Positions 22,263 through 34,579 are shown, counted from the first letter of the stretch. The stretch is 64,000 bases of DNA from Anastrepha obliqua (GCF_027943255.1 NC_072893.1:15832001-15896000); one strand, 5' to 3'. The notes: generated by a model not told the origin, from the sequence alone. A program made the numbers and translations.

Positions 22263-23070
22263 TCCATGGTATAATTTCAACTGATGGGATGTATTTATGA
22301 TAAATAATAGGTACAGGGTTGTCATATACAATAGAATATAATGCGAAAAAGTATCGATACAAAGTACCAAACTCGAAAAAAGTATTGGCAAAAAAATTAC
22401 TTGCTTTGCGAAGAAAGCAGCGAGTCTTTACTTGCAAGTACAGGTACTAATACAAGTACCACTCGTAGTCGACTGGGTTTATGCAGCTGATTCCGTTTTC
22501 AATATCAATAAAATTTAGCAATGATTCGGTATAATAAAAATGCACTCACTCGTTGCTTTTATGCAAAAGGTAAGAAACGCAATCTAGTCAATCTTCGCAA
22601 TCTACCAGAAGCACGTAAGTCCTACTCTAGTGGACTTCCCTGCTGGGATATGTGTGGAGTTTTTGCATTTTCACATATTTGTCTCTTATTGTCATGTTAC
22701 AAGTAGTCTGTCTCAGAAGCACACCAACCTGCATACTTTATGTTTTGGTGCTTGGTGCGCTATTCTCTATGCCCCTCCACTAATCAACTGCTGCTTGTGC
22801 TGAATTGGTAATTAGTTTTGTGGTTTACGCAGAATATTAAAAGCAAGTGAGGCTGCAACGTGCATTGACTGCTGTCGGGTTCTTCAGATATCTAAGTATT
22901 TTATATACATACGAATTTATATATTTATATCGAGCTCGAGTTTGAGGCGTCAAGCTATACATGATTCATGTTCTGTATCTGTAATGCAGTGTGCTACGAA
23001 ATACATACATACATACATACATATGTGCATACTAGGATGGTTCATGTGACATAGAATTTAATTACTGGAG
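22263..23070. other. unassigned non-coding
   Basis: No gene is seen. Near 22330-22465 GTAC/CGATAC-rich text resembles that at 20016-20160 and might be the far end of the hAT relic, but I could not align the two ends convincingly. An ACAT microsatellite is at 23004-23022. Confidence 0.35.
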
Positions 23071-23074
23071 TGGA

Positions 23075-23400
23075 CACACACTTGTCTGGGTACCAAGTCG
23101 CGAACTAGCCGATCTAACTGCAAAGGAGGCCTAGGCCTTGAGACGCCCCTTTTTACGTCCAATAATCACTTAGCCAGCCGCATACAAAACAGCATCAAGA
23201 AATTTCTCTCAATAAAATAAAATAATACATATGACAGAGCTACCACTTAGTATAAAAATATAAGCCCGCAAAAATTAGCCCTGAGCGAAATGTCCAAAAT
23301 CGGCCACAACTCTGAACTAACAAGAAATGACCTGGTAAAACTTGCAAGAATAAGATTAGGATGCAGCACTTTAACATGCCAACATTTAATAGATTAAAAC
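23075..23400 (+). mobile_element. LINE RNase H / C-terminal scrap
   Basis: The plus strand reads TLVWVPS then RELADLTAKEA with a small deletion between them, typical of the end of a retroelement RNase H domain (WVPGH..I.GNE.AD.LAK). About 200 bp later, LTRNDLVKLARIRLGCS matches the C-terminal helix found after RNase H in some LINEs. Stops intervene. Confidence 0.5.
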
Positions 23401-23449
23401 ACTACCAATATACAAGGTGAAGTCCAAAATAAACAAGCCTAAAAAAAAA

Positions 23450-23585
23450 TAATAATTGGCGCGTACACTTCAGTTAGGGGTTTGGCCGAGCTCCTCCTCC
23501 TATTTGTGGTGTGCGTCTTGATGTTGTTCCACAAATGGAGAGACCTACAGTTTCAAGCCGACTCCGAACAGCAGATATTTATATA
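23450..23585 (-). repeat. tRNA-derived SINE, 3' body
   Basis: The reverse complement matches the 3' half of the SINE at 34906-35175: GGCCGAGCTCCTCCTCCTA, TTGTTCCACAAATGGAG and CAGTTTCAAGCCGACTCCG. In SINE orientation the fragment ends with an ATTATT-rich tail (23445-23456 in reverse). The tRNA-like head is absent. Confidence 0.75.
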
Positions 23586-23632
23586 AAAAAAAAACAATTT
23601 TTCATAGGTTAGAGCACTGGCAAAAATTACAA

Positions 23633-23672
23633 ATCATCCGATAGGCTGATTAATTCTGCGCCCCTCTCATAT
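23633..23672. repeat. terminal fragment of the GGTGGCGC MITE-like element
   Basis: The text CCGATAGGCTGATTAATTCTGCGCC matches, with few changes, the right end of the small inverted-repeat elements at 36712-36880 and 37285-37453. Only one end is present. Confidence 0.5.
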
Positions 23673-23739
23673 GTATGTATCTACATCATCATTATTTCCT
23701 TGATTCCCTAGTGGAACATAGGGCACCAACCACTCCTAC

Positions 23740-25770
23740 GCGTTATCTCGTCGGATTACTGGATAACGCCTTCAACTGCTTCCAGCTTAAACCGAGTTGA
23801 GCAGTTTCTCGATCCACAGCTCTTTTCCATTTTTTCTTTTTTTTCTTAGCCTGCCATGCGCTCTTCCACTTGCTGTGAGTCGGTTCCATTCCATTGTCTC
23901 TCTCGCTATTGTACTGTCTTCTTTCCGTAAAGTGTGACCAATCCACTTCCATTTCTGTCTTCTACTCCAAATGTCTAGCTCTACGTTTGCTTTTTCGAAC
24001 AATACCTTGTTTGGCATTATTTTTGGCCCGAAAATTTGGTTATTGCGTTGCTAATTTTCCAGCTAAAGCTACTGCACACTCGATTTAAAGAGTCTAATCT
24101 TTAAACAGGAGCTTAGGTTGTTGCTTCGCCATACAGGGTACAACATCCCGATTGTTGCTCTGGCTTTTTCAATACGCGTGCGTATGTCTACATCCGTGCC
24201 ACTGTCCATGGCAAACTTACTGCTGAGGTAAATAAATTCTTCCATTGTTTCGATATGGTGCGATCTCCCTACTCCCTTCCATCTTATTTGTTAGATCCAT
24301 CACTTCCGTCTTTTTAAAATTGATTTTAAGGCCGGCAGACTTAGCTTCCCTGTGAAGCGCGGAACCCATTTCCTTAGGTTCGCTCAGGCCATGTGCCAGG
24401 AGGCATATGTATGTCGTCAGCATAATCGATGCGTTGTAGCGTGCTAGTCATCGTCCATTTAAGACCACATATGTGAAGAGGGCTTAAGGTTACTTCGAGG
24501 ACGTCCCCTATTACTAAGAGGAATAACACGGGAAAAATACATCCCTGGCGAACTTCGCTTCGAACTTTGAATGGTTTCCATATCTTACCCTTGTGCAGTA
24601 TACGACATCTAGCGTGATCATAAGTTTTTTTTAATTAGTGAAATTATAATAGTTTTTCAGGAACGCCTCGATGGCGCAGGGCAACTGACAGGCAGTTTCG
24701 AAAGCTTTTTCAAAATCGATCAGCTCAGATCAGACTAAAGTTAGTTCTAAACTCTGCGTATTGTTCGATGATAATTCTAACCGCGTTTATATGTATGGTC
24801 AGTGCAAGAAGATCCTGCTCGAAAACCAGCTTGGGAGCCGTCGAGTGTAAAATAGAGGTGATCGCTTAGTCGATCCAGGGTGACCTTTGCGCCAATTTTA
24901 CATAACGCGGGTAGCACGCGAATACCTCGCCAATTATCACTATCTCTTAGGTTATCTTTTTTGGGACTTGATAATAATACCATCAGTTAATTCAGTCGTA
25001 AAACTTTCATTATCTCAGGCCTTGCTGATGAGAGGGTGAAGAAATTCTGCAACACAATCGGGGTGCGCTGTGAAGAATTCAACAGGAATGCCATCGATCA
25101 CTCCAGATTTGTTGTCCAGTAATGATTTGATAGCGGCTTTTCCTTCGTTAACACTTGGAGCATCGCCTCTTATTCGAGTGGTGTTGTTAAGTGGTCTTAA
25201 ACCATCTGCAAATGTGAGGACGCCGTCGTTCAAGATATGGTTTAATACCATCTTGCAAGTTGGTCTCTTTCTGTAAGCAACATAGGACCATCTCAACCTC
25301 GCACAGGATGTTCAACGGCGGGGTTACTGTTGACCGGTTGTTTGGTGATTTTATACACTGTACCGCTGTGGCCACGAGAGTCGGCCTACGCAGCTTCACA
25401 AGCCAGGTTATCGATTCTAATACGTTTGTCGTACCGCACATTTCTTTTGGTCGCCTTCTTCCTCGATCTATATTGATCATCCAGCTCTTTGCGTTTCTCG
25501 TCGTCTTTTGCTGCTACTAGTTGTGCTTTAAGTTCGGTACGCTCCGAAATGAAGATGCAGGTTTTATTGGACAACGAGGGCTGAAATCCTTTCAGATGTC
25601 TGCCGATGGTGTTGTCTCTGCCTGAGCGGAAAACAGCTTTAATTTTTTCCCATTGTAGCACCACTGTGCTGTTCGTTGCGCTTGAGAGCTCGAATGTCAC
25701 TGCTTTACGGTTGCGGAAGTTGGTCAAAGGTGGTGGTTCCATAAATCGATCTGTATAATAGCGAGGTGCT
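23740..25770 (-). mobile_element. RTE-like LINE, RT region, disrupted
   Basis: Read from 25770 down: a pre-RT linker (TFELSSATNSTVVLQWEKIK and a basic helix, 25386-25742) and the RT entry APSVNEGKAAIKSLLDNKSG with DGIPVEFF (25015-25296). Then come WRGIRVLPALCKIGAKVTLD and SQAGFRAGSSCTDH (24777-24983), the catalytic DYADDI near 24430 followed by LAHGLSEPKEM and KSAGLKINFKKTEVMDLTNK, and the C-terminus WKWIGHTLRKEDSTIA (23787-24017). The C-terminal GHTLRK...W block is typical of RTE-type and endonuclease/RT proteins. The endonuclease is missing and the frame is broken several times. Confidence 0.72.
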
Positions 25771-25799
25771 CTTTTAATTCAAAGACCAGAAGTAACATT

Positions 25800-27610
25800 T
25801 ACTGCTGCTATAGGCAGTAGGAGATAAGCACCCATAAATAGGTTAGGTTATGATGGTAGTCGGCCAACTCACTTAGACTTCCAGGTCCGTTGTGACACCC
25901 AGAACAGTGGTGTGCATGGGAGCTTTTTTGGTGGAACCATTTTGTGGGTCTTATGAAACATAGAATTGATCGCAACCCCTCGCCAGACAGCTCTGTAAGA
26001 GAATTGGAAAAGTATTTACCTAGACAACCTGCTCCGATTTCAGCTGGGGCTGTACAATTGCAAAGGAAGTGCTCAACTGTTTCCACCTCTTCCTTATCTC
26101 TTCAACTTCTACAATATTCATGGGAGAAAACTTCTAGTCTTGAGGAATGCCTGTCAAATAGCCAATGACCGGCGATACAAGCCACGACCTTCGAGATATC
26201 ATCTCTTGAGAGGCTAAGCAATTCCTTTGTCCTTTTCTTGTTTATTTGCGGCCAGAGGAGCTCAGCTTTAACGAATGTGCCTTCATCTCTTCATGATCGA
26301 TTGGCCTCTTGAATAATGTTGTTTTTTATTATTAGTTTACTCGTGGCCATGGGTATTCCAATGGTACTTTTATCACTGAGTAGTTGAAGAGCAGTACCTT
26401 TTCTGGCTAGCTTATCAGCTTTACAATTTTCCTCAATATCTCTGCTCCCCGGAACCCAAATAACTCTAACCTTGTATGAGACACTAATATTATTTAGGGC
26501 TGCCCTGCATTCCTGTGCAACGTTTAATCTCAGTATAGCCGCATTCATTGTTTTAATGGCCGCCTGCGAGAATATGTTGATTTTAGTTTTTGTTGCGGCA
26601 AACCACCTCATTTACAGCTATAACTTCTGCTTGATAAACGCTAAAATAATCTTAAGTGGAACGGTCAGTTCAAGTCCTGATTCCGAAGGTCGAAAATACT
26701 TCATAGCCAACCCAATCATCTAGCTTGGAACCATCTCTATAGAAATTTAATTCTCCCCCTTTCTCCATGATGTTTGTCGCTTTCTTCTTGATGGTTTCCT
26801 CGTCTTGAAGAGTCTGTCGAAGGTGAGCCTAGGAGTAGAGTAGTCCATTGCGTTTCGTTTGTTTGTGACTATTCAGAGTATGCAAAATAGAGGCTTGGCC
26901 AAATCGCTGGTCTTTCCATTGCGCCATCTGAATGCCGAGGCGGCGGCCACTTGTTTTCCTACAAGATTTCGTGCAGGCAAATTGATAAGCACTTCCAGCG
27001 TTTGGTTTGGGGCAGTCCTTAAAGTATTAGAGATGCATAAAAAAGCTGTTATTTGAACCTTACTCATGGTTTTAGCGTAACTCGCATTTTGAGTAGATGG
27101 CCACCGTGCAAGTATTCCTTATATTAAGATAAACCTAACTACCGAAGTATAGAACGAGTGTTTAACACGAGGTGTTAACCCCCATTTGATACCGACAACT
27201 TTTTTGCAAGTGTAAAATGCAACGTTGTTGGCCTTCTGTACTCTTTCCTCAATATTAGATTTCCACTTGAACTTCCTATCTAATATGAGTCCTAAACATT
27301 TTACATTACCCTTTAAAGGAATTTCCATAGCCTTAAGAACTAGCGGAGAGCTTATAGGAAGCCTGTGTTTCTTTTTTAATAGAATTAAATCAATTTTTGC
27401 TGGGTTTATTCTGAGTCGCCTACTCTCTGTCCAGCTTCTACGCACAGCCTTGTTAGAGCGCAGAATATCCATAATGACCTCCTATATAATGTGGAAATTT
27501 CTCCGATTTATAAACGCTGTTCGGATGCGTGTAAGACTTTGCAGCGTATTTCGCTGGATTATAATGGGCAGAAGTACTAAACACTTTTGCTCGTTTGACA
27601 GACATTGAAA
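25800..27610 (-). mobile_element. I/LOA-group LINE fragment: RT end, thumb, RNase H, C-terminus
   Basis: Read from 27610 down: RRLRINPAKIDLILLKKKHRL and VKCLGLILDRKFKWKSNIEE (RT end, 27119-27472), thumb text TLEVLINLPARNLVGKQVAA (26873-27067), then the RNase H end VRVIWVPGSRDIEENCKADK with LARKGT (26291-26611). The cysteine tail METVEHFLCNC follows, and a closing GCHNGPGSLSELADYHHNL (25808-26086). It is related to, but distinct from, the 9.2-10.8 kb element. Several frameshifts are present. Confidence 0.75.
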
Positions 27611-29549
27611 GTTCTATACGCCTAAGAGAGAGTCGTTTTAAACTACTATTCTATGTTTTATTTTATTTTATTATTCTATCGATTAGTTCTTCATATGCAT
27701 TTTTCCATCAAAATTATTACCAGAAATATAGCATGTACTGCAGATGAAAATGCTGACCCTTGAAAAGGTTGAGCAATAAAAAATACGTAATTTTATTTAG
27801 CAATTGAAGATGTGCCAATGTATTGGTGTGCATTTGAAAGTATCCTGCTGTGAGACTAAATGCTTATTACGACTTTGGTTACCCACTGTGAGGTACTTAT
27901 CTCACAGGAAGTGGTAGACGGCAAAGTTAAAAGTGAAGAATTTAGTTGACACTGAGCGCATACAATTTTATGTGTAGAGGCAAATAAGTCGAGGCTGAGA
28001 AGAAAACAAGATGCTTTAGAAAGATATGAAAACATTAGGCGCGTGCTATTTGTTTAGATTTTTAAGTTTACTTTTCCTGCAATGCCTTCTATTTGTTTTC
28101 CCCTAATGCCGGGTAGTTCGGGTACTAATATTTTTGTAAAAATGAAATAAAATTAATCAAACACTTTCAAACACTAATCACACTTTGCAATAAGATTTCA
28201 TAGATGTTGCTGAAATCAGTCAACTCGATTGTTTGACCTTATTGACAGTTATCCCACAAAAGGATTCGGCGATATTTTCTCTGATACTTTGACACTGTCA
28301 AAAAGGTCTAACGAGTTCAAATCGCTGTTCCGAGGCGGTCATTGACACTGCAAGGTAACTGATTTCACATGCGAACAAACAAAGCCGTAAAAAATACAAT
28401 TCCTGACACAAAGTAAAAAATTATTATGTTTTTTTTTTGCTTAATCGCCGCCGATTATGAGGCCAAAGTAAATGATTTCCACTTTCTTCTATTGTTGCCT
28501 GTTTGATTAGCTTGCGTTCAGGTGAGATTGTTGCTGGATAACTCCTCGTGAAGGCTGCGATCTCAGGATCCTCTGGGTCGTCCCAGGTAGCAGCTTAATG
28601 CTTCCGCAAAGTCGAATGCCTATGAAAAAAATCATAAGAGTGTTGCAAATCTCAAGGGGACTGGGTAACTACTTGCTATTTAAGTTCCTGCAGACTTTTA
28701 TGCTCTTTTTATGCAAATTTTGTGTGAGAAGACTTATGGTGCAATTTTTCGAAGGATAACTCTAGAACATTTTAGCCCTATAGTGGCAATGCTTCACTTT
28801 TCAAACTTCCCCGAAAAAGGGTCAAAATGACGCTACAACAAACAAAGGTGAAATGAATTGAAATAGATAAAAAAAACCCAAACTGACCACCAAATTTCTG
28901 GCAAACGTTTTTTTTGGAATTTTTCCAGATATTTCGTACGATATAATTGAATCAAAAGTAAAGTCATCATTAATAAAATATAAATGCGCACTAATATTTG
29001 TATATGAAAGTTGTATTAGGGCAGCAAAAAAATATTGATGTCCCACCAGAAAAATGTGCGCTTCCTTAAATTTAGTATAAAATTATTTTATTATATTATT
29101 TAGTGTTTATTTTATTCAACTATTTTTATAGGACCACTGAGAAACACCCAACTTTTTTGGTAAGACAAATAAGTTAATAAATATCAACACTAAATTGCTT
29201 CAAATGTTAAAAAAGTTAAAAAAATTAAAAAAATATTGAAAAAAATTAAAAAAAAGAAAATTATAACAGGATAGTTTTGTTATTTAAAATTTCTTAGGCC
29301 ATAAATAAAAAATCGATGTGAATACTTTGTTGTAACCCTAATCCCAAGTCGATGATTATTCGTGTCCGGCCCGTTCATTATGAAAGTACTGCACCATGCA
29401 TGTTTCATACCATTTGTTTATGATAAAATATTATTAATATAAAAAAATTTGGAAAAATCACTGCGGATATGTTTAGTTAAAGCTTAGAAGATACCTTATG
29501 AATTTTTTCTTATTTTCTGTTGACGTTATATAGTAGAAATAAATATATA
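27611..29549. other. unassigned, possibly unique host DNA
   Basis: Nearly 2 kb without a recognised element. It is moderately AT-rich, and the stretch 29210-29270 is a low-complexity A-rich run. GC-richer text at 28440-28620 has no clear domain in any frame. It directly precedes the DD41D mariner, whose TA target is at 29550-29551. Confidence 0.4.
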
Positions 29550-29551
29550 TA

Positions 29552-30870
29552 CAGGGTGGCTGATGAATTTTGCTACATTAAGAAACTCAAATAACTTTTT
29601 TTTTAGTGTATGGAATTCATTTATTTTTTTTTTTCAAGTTAAAGGTCATTAAATTTTATTAAATGTAGCTTAACTAGTTTTAAAAATAATTGAATTTAAA
29701 TGCCACCCATGCTCGTTGACACAAGTGCGGCATCTTAGTAAAAAGTTGTTCATTGCTGCTTTGAGAGTTGCGACAGGAATAGCCGCAATTGTTGCCCGAA
29801 TGGATTGTTTTAGTTCATCCAAATTTGTTGGCTTTGTTTTGTAAACTTCTTGTTTACATAAACCCCACAAGAAAAAGTCAGGTGCAGTAAGGTCAGGCGA
29901 CCTGGGGGGCCAACGAAATTCGGAGTTTCTTGAAATCAGTTTATTGGGAAATTTTCGTCGCAGCTCTGTCATAACAGTCTGGGCTATGTGAGACGTTGCC
30001 CCATCTTGTTGAAACCACACAGAGTTGAAAGGAATTCTCTTTCGGCGTAGTTCTGGATAGAAAAATTCTTTCAGCATTTTCAAATAACGGTCTCCAGTAA
30101 CCGTAACGGTGTGACCATTTTCTTCAAAAAAATAAGGCCCGACAATACAGCGTGAAGAAACCGCACACCACACTGTCACGCGAAGAGGATGCAGTTCCGT
30201 CTCGTGGAGTATCTGTGGGTTAGAAGTACTCCATATTCGACAATTTTGTTTGTTCACATTGCCGTTTAAATCGAAATGGGCCTCATCAGACATGAAAAGG
30301 CAGTTTAACATGTTTTGGTCTTCTTCCACCTTTTGCAGGATCTTCTGGCAAAATTCCAAGCGAATTGGCAAGTCTGCTGCATTCAGTTTGTTAACCATTT
30401 GAATTTTGTAGGGAAATAAGTCTAAATCTTTGTGCATTATTGTTTGCAAAGACTGTCGGCTGACACCAAGTTGAGCAGATAAGCTTCTTGTTGAAACCCT
30501 TGGATTGCTTTGTATAGCTGCAGCTACAGCAGCGATCGTTTCCTCCGTCCGAACTGGTGGGTTTCGATGATAAGGCCTTCTTGCGACTGTTCCTTGCTCA
30601 GCAAAATTATTCACCAGTCTCATTATGGTCCATCTGCTCGGGGGATCGCCGCCAAACATCCGCCTGTACCTACTCTCTCTGTACCAAAACTACGGACTCC
30701 AGTGCGTGATAGCGGCGGACTATCCAAATTTTTGTTTGCGTGTCCCAGTTATCCATTTTAATAAATTTTAAAGATCAATCTGCAAATTAAAACAAAAATG
30801 GAACAGATAACTTAAAAAGAAAAAAAGTTATTCAATTTTTTTTTGATAGCGGCTTTCATCAGCCACCCTG
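29552..30870 (-). mobile_element. DD41D mariner (rosa-like), copy 2, full length (1319 bp)
   Basis: Both ends carry the identical 16-bp terminal repeat CAGGGTGGCTGATGAA and are flanked by TA (29550-29551, 30871-30872). The transposase gene lies on the minus strand. It is nearly identical to copy 1 at the left window edge, which suggests recent activity of the family in this genome. A 4-bp insertion (about 30669-30674) creates a stop and frameshift near the N-terminus, so this copy is probably inactive but could be mobilised in trans. Confidence 0.93.
29670..30756 (-). pseudogene. DD41D transposase with a single 4-bp insertion
   Basis: The start codon is at 30756 (MDNWDTQTKIWIVRRYHALE). After about 28 codons a CTAC insertion near 30670 adds a TAG stop and shifts the frame. 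From there an uninterrupted frame of more than 320 codons runs to the stop at 29670. It has a helix-turn-helix (QLGVSRQSLQTIMHKDL) and the catalytic aspartates in SDEAHFDLNG, WFQQDGATSH and APDFFLWG. Forty-one residues separate the last two. Without the insertion the length would be about 360 aa, normal for the family. Confidence 0.92.
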
Positions 30871-30872
30871 TA

Positions 30873-31608
30873 TTTTTTTTTAATTTTGGAAGGTTTTCAT
30901 GGTTACTATACAGTTTACTTATTATTTTTTAATGAACTATAGGTAAATAATTTTAATTTAATTTAATTACCAGGCTATTTATTGCAATTTACTTAATTTT
31001 AAATTTGTGAAGAGATATAAAAAGAGAATATTAAATTATATTCATCTGTAAACGTTTTATAACAAATTTATAGAAAAGTGCATTTTTGCCAAGGGCATTC
31101 AATGGTAATTTTCAAAGCGTTGGCAACACCAAAAAGAAAAAAAAGAAAAGCAAGCGCATTTTTAGCCTTAAAATAAATGTAGGGCGTATTACCAAGACAA
31201 TTTTTTTATTGTTTTTATCCACCCTAGTATGCATACATTCTTCCTATAAAATTTCAGTATTTCAGATTTCGCTTGAGTGCTGTCAAATAGTTTTTAAGAA
31301 AGTATGAAATTTTATGATTCTTACACAAAGTTTTTTGTTGTTGTTCATTGCACTAAATGAACTTAATAACACAGATAACTTTATGGTGAACGAAGGTGAA
31401 AGTTATAAAAACCGGGTTAACTTTTGCAAAGCATTAAAATTAAAAGGAAAAGTAACATTTCAACGTTAAAGGAGAAGTAAATCATAGTTGTGAATTTCGT
31501 TTTCGTTTAATTAGGTTAATATCAATTCACCAAGACTAGTTTGATACCTCAAGTATGAACAGCTTGAAGTTCTAAAATACGTAAATACTATTTGTATAAT
31601 ATTTTGTG
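30873..31608. other. unassigned AT-rich non-coding
   Basis: AT-rich sequence without recognisable elements; short frames only. It leads into a SINE fragment and then a satellite array. Confidence 0.4.
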
Positions 31609-31611
31609 GGG

Positions 31612-31735
31612 TGTTTCCTTTGTTCTCTTGATATTTTCCACAAGTGGCGGGACCAACAGTTTTATGTCGCTTCCGACGAGTTGGCATATGATTTTTTATG
31701 AGGAGCGTTTTAATGGTAGAAAAAAGTCAGAGTAA
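31612..31735 (-). repeat. tRNA-derived SINE, 3' body (diverged)
   Basis: A reverse-complement match to the SINE body with more changes than the other copies: GGTGTTTCC, CTTGATATTTTCCACAAGTGG, CAACAGTTTTATGTCGCTTCCGACG and ATGAGGAGCGTTTTAATGG. It lies directly beside the first, incomplete monomer of the satellite at 31736. Confidence 0.6.
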
Positions 31736-33615
31736 ACAAAACAAGCATTGCTCAAACGCCCGGGCTGTTCAAGAATATGCGAACAAAATCGAGAGCTCTG
31801 CTTAGTAGCAAATCTATTAATAGAGTTTTAAAGAAATTCTAGGTTTTTACGATTCTATTTCCCTAATGCTTGTTCTCAAAAAAAAAAAAAACAAAAAAAA
31901 TAAATTAATAAATAAAAAAATATATAAAAAAAATTTTAGAAAATCAAAGTTGAGTTAATTTCATTAAATTCGCCAATACATTTAAATCTGTAAAAGCAGT
32001 CCTTACGCATTTATGCATAACAAGCATTGCCCGTGAAAAAATTCGACATACTCGAGCTCACACTCGCAAGCTTTCCATTATTGAGCATCGACCAGGTTGC
32101 TCATACGCCCGGGCTGTTCAAGAATGTGCGAACAAAATCGAGAGCTCTACTTAGTAGCAAATCTAATGATAGCTTTTTGCAGAAATTCTAATTTTTTACG
32201 ATTTCTCTTTTGCTAATTTTTTTCTTCCAAAAAAAAAAAATAAAAACAAATAAAGTTGAGTTAAAAAATTAAGTTTCATAAAATTCGTAAATACATAGTA
32301 ATTCTGTAAAATCAATCCTTACATCGCCCAAATTACATGAAAAAATTCGATGTAATCGAGCTCACACTCGCAAGCGTTCCATTATTGAGCATCGACCAGA
32401 TTGCTCATACGCCCGGGCTGTGCAAGAATGTGCGAACAAAATCGAGAGCTCTACTTAGTAGTAAATCTAATCATAGCTTTTTGTAGAAATTCTAGGTTTT
32501 TACGATTTCTATTTCCCTAATGTTTGTTCTCAAAAAAAAAAAAAAACAAAAATAAAAAAAAAATAAAAAATATAAAAAAATTAAAGTTGAGTCAAGAAAT
32601 TTATTTTCATTAAATTCGTCAATACATATAAATTCTGTAAAAGCAGTCCTTACACATTTATGCATAAGAAACATTGCCCAAATTACTTGAAAAAATTCGA
32701 TATACTCGAGAATTTTCAAGTAATGAACATCGACCAGGTTGCTCATACGCCCTGGCTGTTCAAGAATGCACGAACAAAATCGAGAGCTCTACTTAGTAGC
32801 AAATCTAATGATAGCTTTTTGTAGAAATTCTAATTGTTTGTGATTTCTATTTTCCTACTTCTTCTTCTCAAAAAAAAATTAATAAGAAAATAAAAAAAAA
32901 TTAAAGTTGAGTTAAAAAAATTATTTCATAAAATTCGTAAAATTATATTAATTCTGTTAAAGCAGTCCTTACGCATTTAACAAGCATTGCTCAAATTACT
33001 TGAAAAACTTCGATATACTGGAGAGTTTTCAACTAATGAGCATCGATTAGGCTGCTCATACGCCCTGGCTGTTCAAGAATGTACCAACAAAATCGAGAGC
33101 GCTACTTAGTATGAAATCTAATAATAATAGAAGTTCAAATTTTTTACGATTTTTATTTTCCTATTTTTTTTCTCAAAAAAAAAAAAATATTGTAAAAAAA
33201 AAACAAAAAAAAAATTAGAGTTTAGTTAAAAAATTAAGTTTCATAAAATTCGTAAATACATAGTACTTTTGTAAAAGCAGTCTTTACGCATTTATGCATG
33301 ACAAGCTTTGCCCAAATTACTTGAAGAATTCGACATACTCCAGCTCACACTCGCAAGCGTTCGATTAATGAGCCTCTAACAGGTTGCTCATACGCCCGGG
33401 CTGTGCAAGAATGCAAACAAAATCGAGAGCTCTACTTAGTAGTAAATTTAATATGTAATAGCTTTTTGTAGAAATTCTAATTTTTACGATTTCTATTTTC
33501 CTAATTTTCCTAAAAAAAAGTAAATAAAAATTAAAGTTGATTTAAAAAATTAATTTTCATAAAATTCTTAATACATATTAATTCTGTAAAAGCAAGTATT
33601 TATGCATAATAAATA
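31736..33615 (+). repeat. satellite array, six monomers of about 300-350 bp
   Basis: The anchor TACGCCCGGGCTGTTCAAGA or a close variant recurs at about 31761, 32110, 32414, 32752, 33065 and 33397. Spacings are 349, 304, 338, 313 and 332 bp. Each monomer has a conserved part (CATTGAGCATCGACCAGG-like text, the anchor, AATCGAGAGCTCTACTTAGT) and a variable A-rich part whose length differences explain the uneven period. The conserved core contains the palindromes GCCCGGGC and GAGCTC. The first monomer is incomplete. No coding content. Confidence 0.88.
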
Positions 33616-34560
33616 AATATTAAATTAAGCCCATGTAATCCATCCTCATTTCTCATTACATTAGATGTGATTTAATTTATTGCAATCTTTAATTAACCTA
33701 AAACACTTTGACAAGTATTTCATACCATCAATCATAATATTTTAAATTATATTTAATCTATATAAAATCCGTTTCAATTACAATCAAATGCCGATATTTC
33801 CCATTTGTTCGATACGTCGTACAGCACACCTGTCTGCCATACACACACACACATCTACATCTACACATATGCACATATCTACAGCACAGCAGGCATTTCA
33901 GCAACAATGAATATGTAAATGAAAACGCAAATACAACTAATGAATGCGATTAATTGACAACATGAATTGCACAAATAATAAATCGAGAAATAGAAAAATG
34001 GATCACCATGAACATGAAATATTCGCTCCATGCGTTGGAGAGATTTTGCTTGGCTGGAATAAGTTGAAAAAAAAGAAATGTGAGTAGTTATATAAAAATC
34101 AAAATAACAAATAAAGTCAATACAAGAAATTAAGTAAAAACAAATGAAATCCACCGACATGCAGGTAAAACATGTTTACATATGTAGATATGAATGTAGA
34201 TATGTATGTAGATATGAATGTAGATATGGATGTAGATATGCGTGTACATATATGATTTTGCCTCAGAGCAAACAATTTGATTTCCCAGAGCAATCAAACT
34301 GTGATAGATTAGAAATTCATTCAATGTAGATAGAAAAAGTGACAACTGCCGAAAACTTAAGCAGAGGAAACGAAAACGTATGCACATATAAATATATTTA
34401 TGCAGCAGCAGTCATTAATATCGGGACACCAAAAAAGTTAAATTTTTTGCTGTCTAGGTTTTTGACTTCGTACTTCTGTCTGAATGCTTAGAAAGGCAAA
34501 TTTTTTAACTCTGATTAAGTTAATTAAAGTAATAATTTTTTCAATGCAATTCAATTTTTT
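33616..34560. other. non-coding with microsatellites and a 12-bp minisatellite
   Basis: AT-rich, with CA repeats at 33840-33852. It contains the minisatellite listed separately (34173-34252). No coding domain. Confidence 0.45.
34173..34252 (+). repeat. 12-bp minisatellite GTAGATATGNAT
   Basis: About six tandem 12-bp units of GTAGATATGAAT with single-base variants (GTAT, GGAT, GCGT in the last four positions). As 12 is a multiple of three, every frame is periodic, which explains the repetitive open frames seen on both strands; none is likely to be translated. Confidence 0.85.
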
Positions 34561-34579
34561 AATAAATATTCTGCTGAAG

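Noticed and set aside
22330..22465. Confirmed second end of the hAT element
   Set aside because: Similarity to 20016-20160 is loose and no 8-bp target duplication could be matched; kept only as a hypothesis.
31736..33615. CRISPR-like array
   Set aside because: The repeats are about 300 bp or more with related spacers in an insect-type genome. This is a satellite, not short direct repeats with unique spacers.
34130..34387. Repetitive frames on both strands over the minisatellite
   Set aside because: A 12-bp unit keeps all frames open automatically; no gene is implied.
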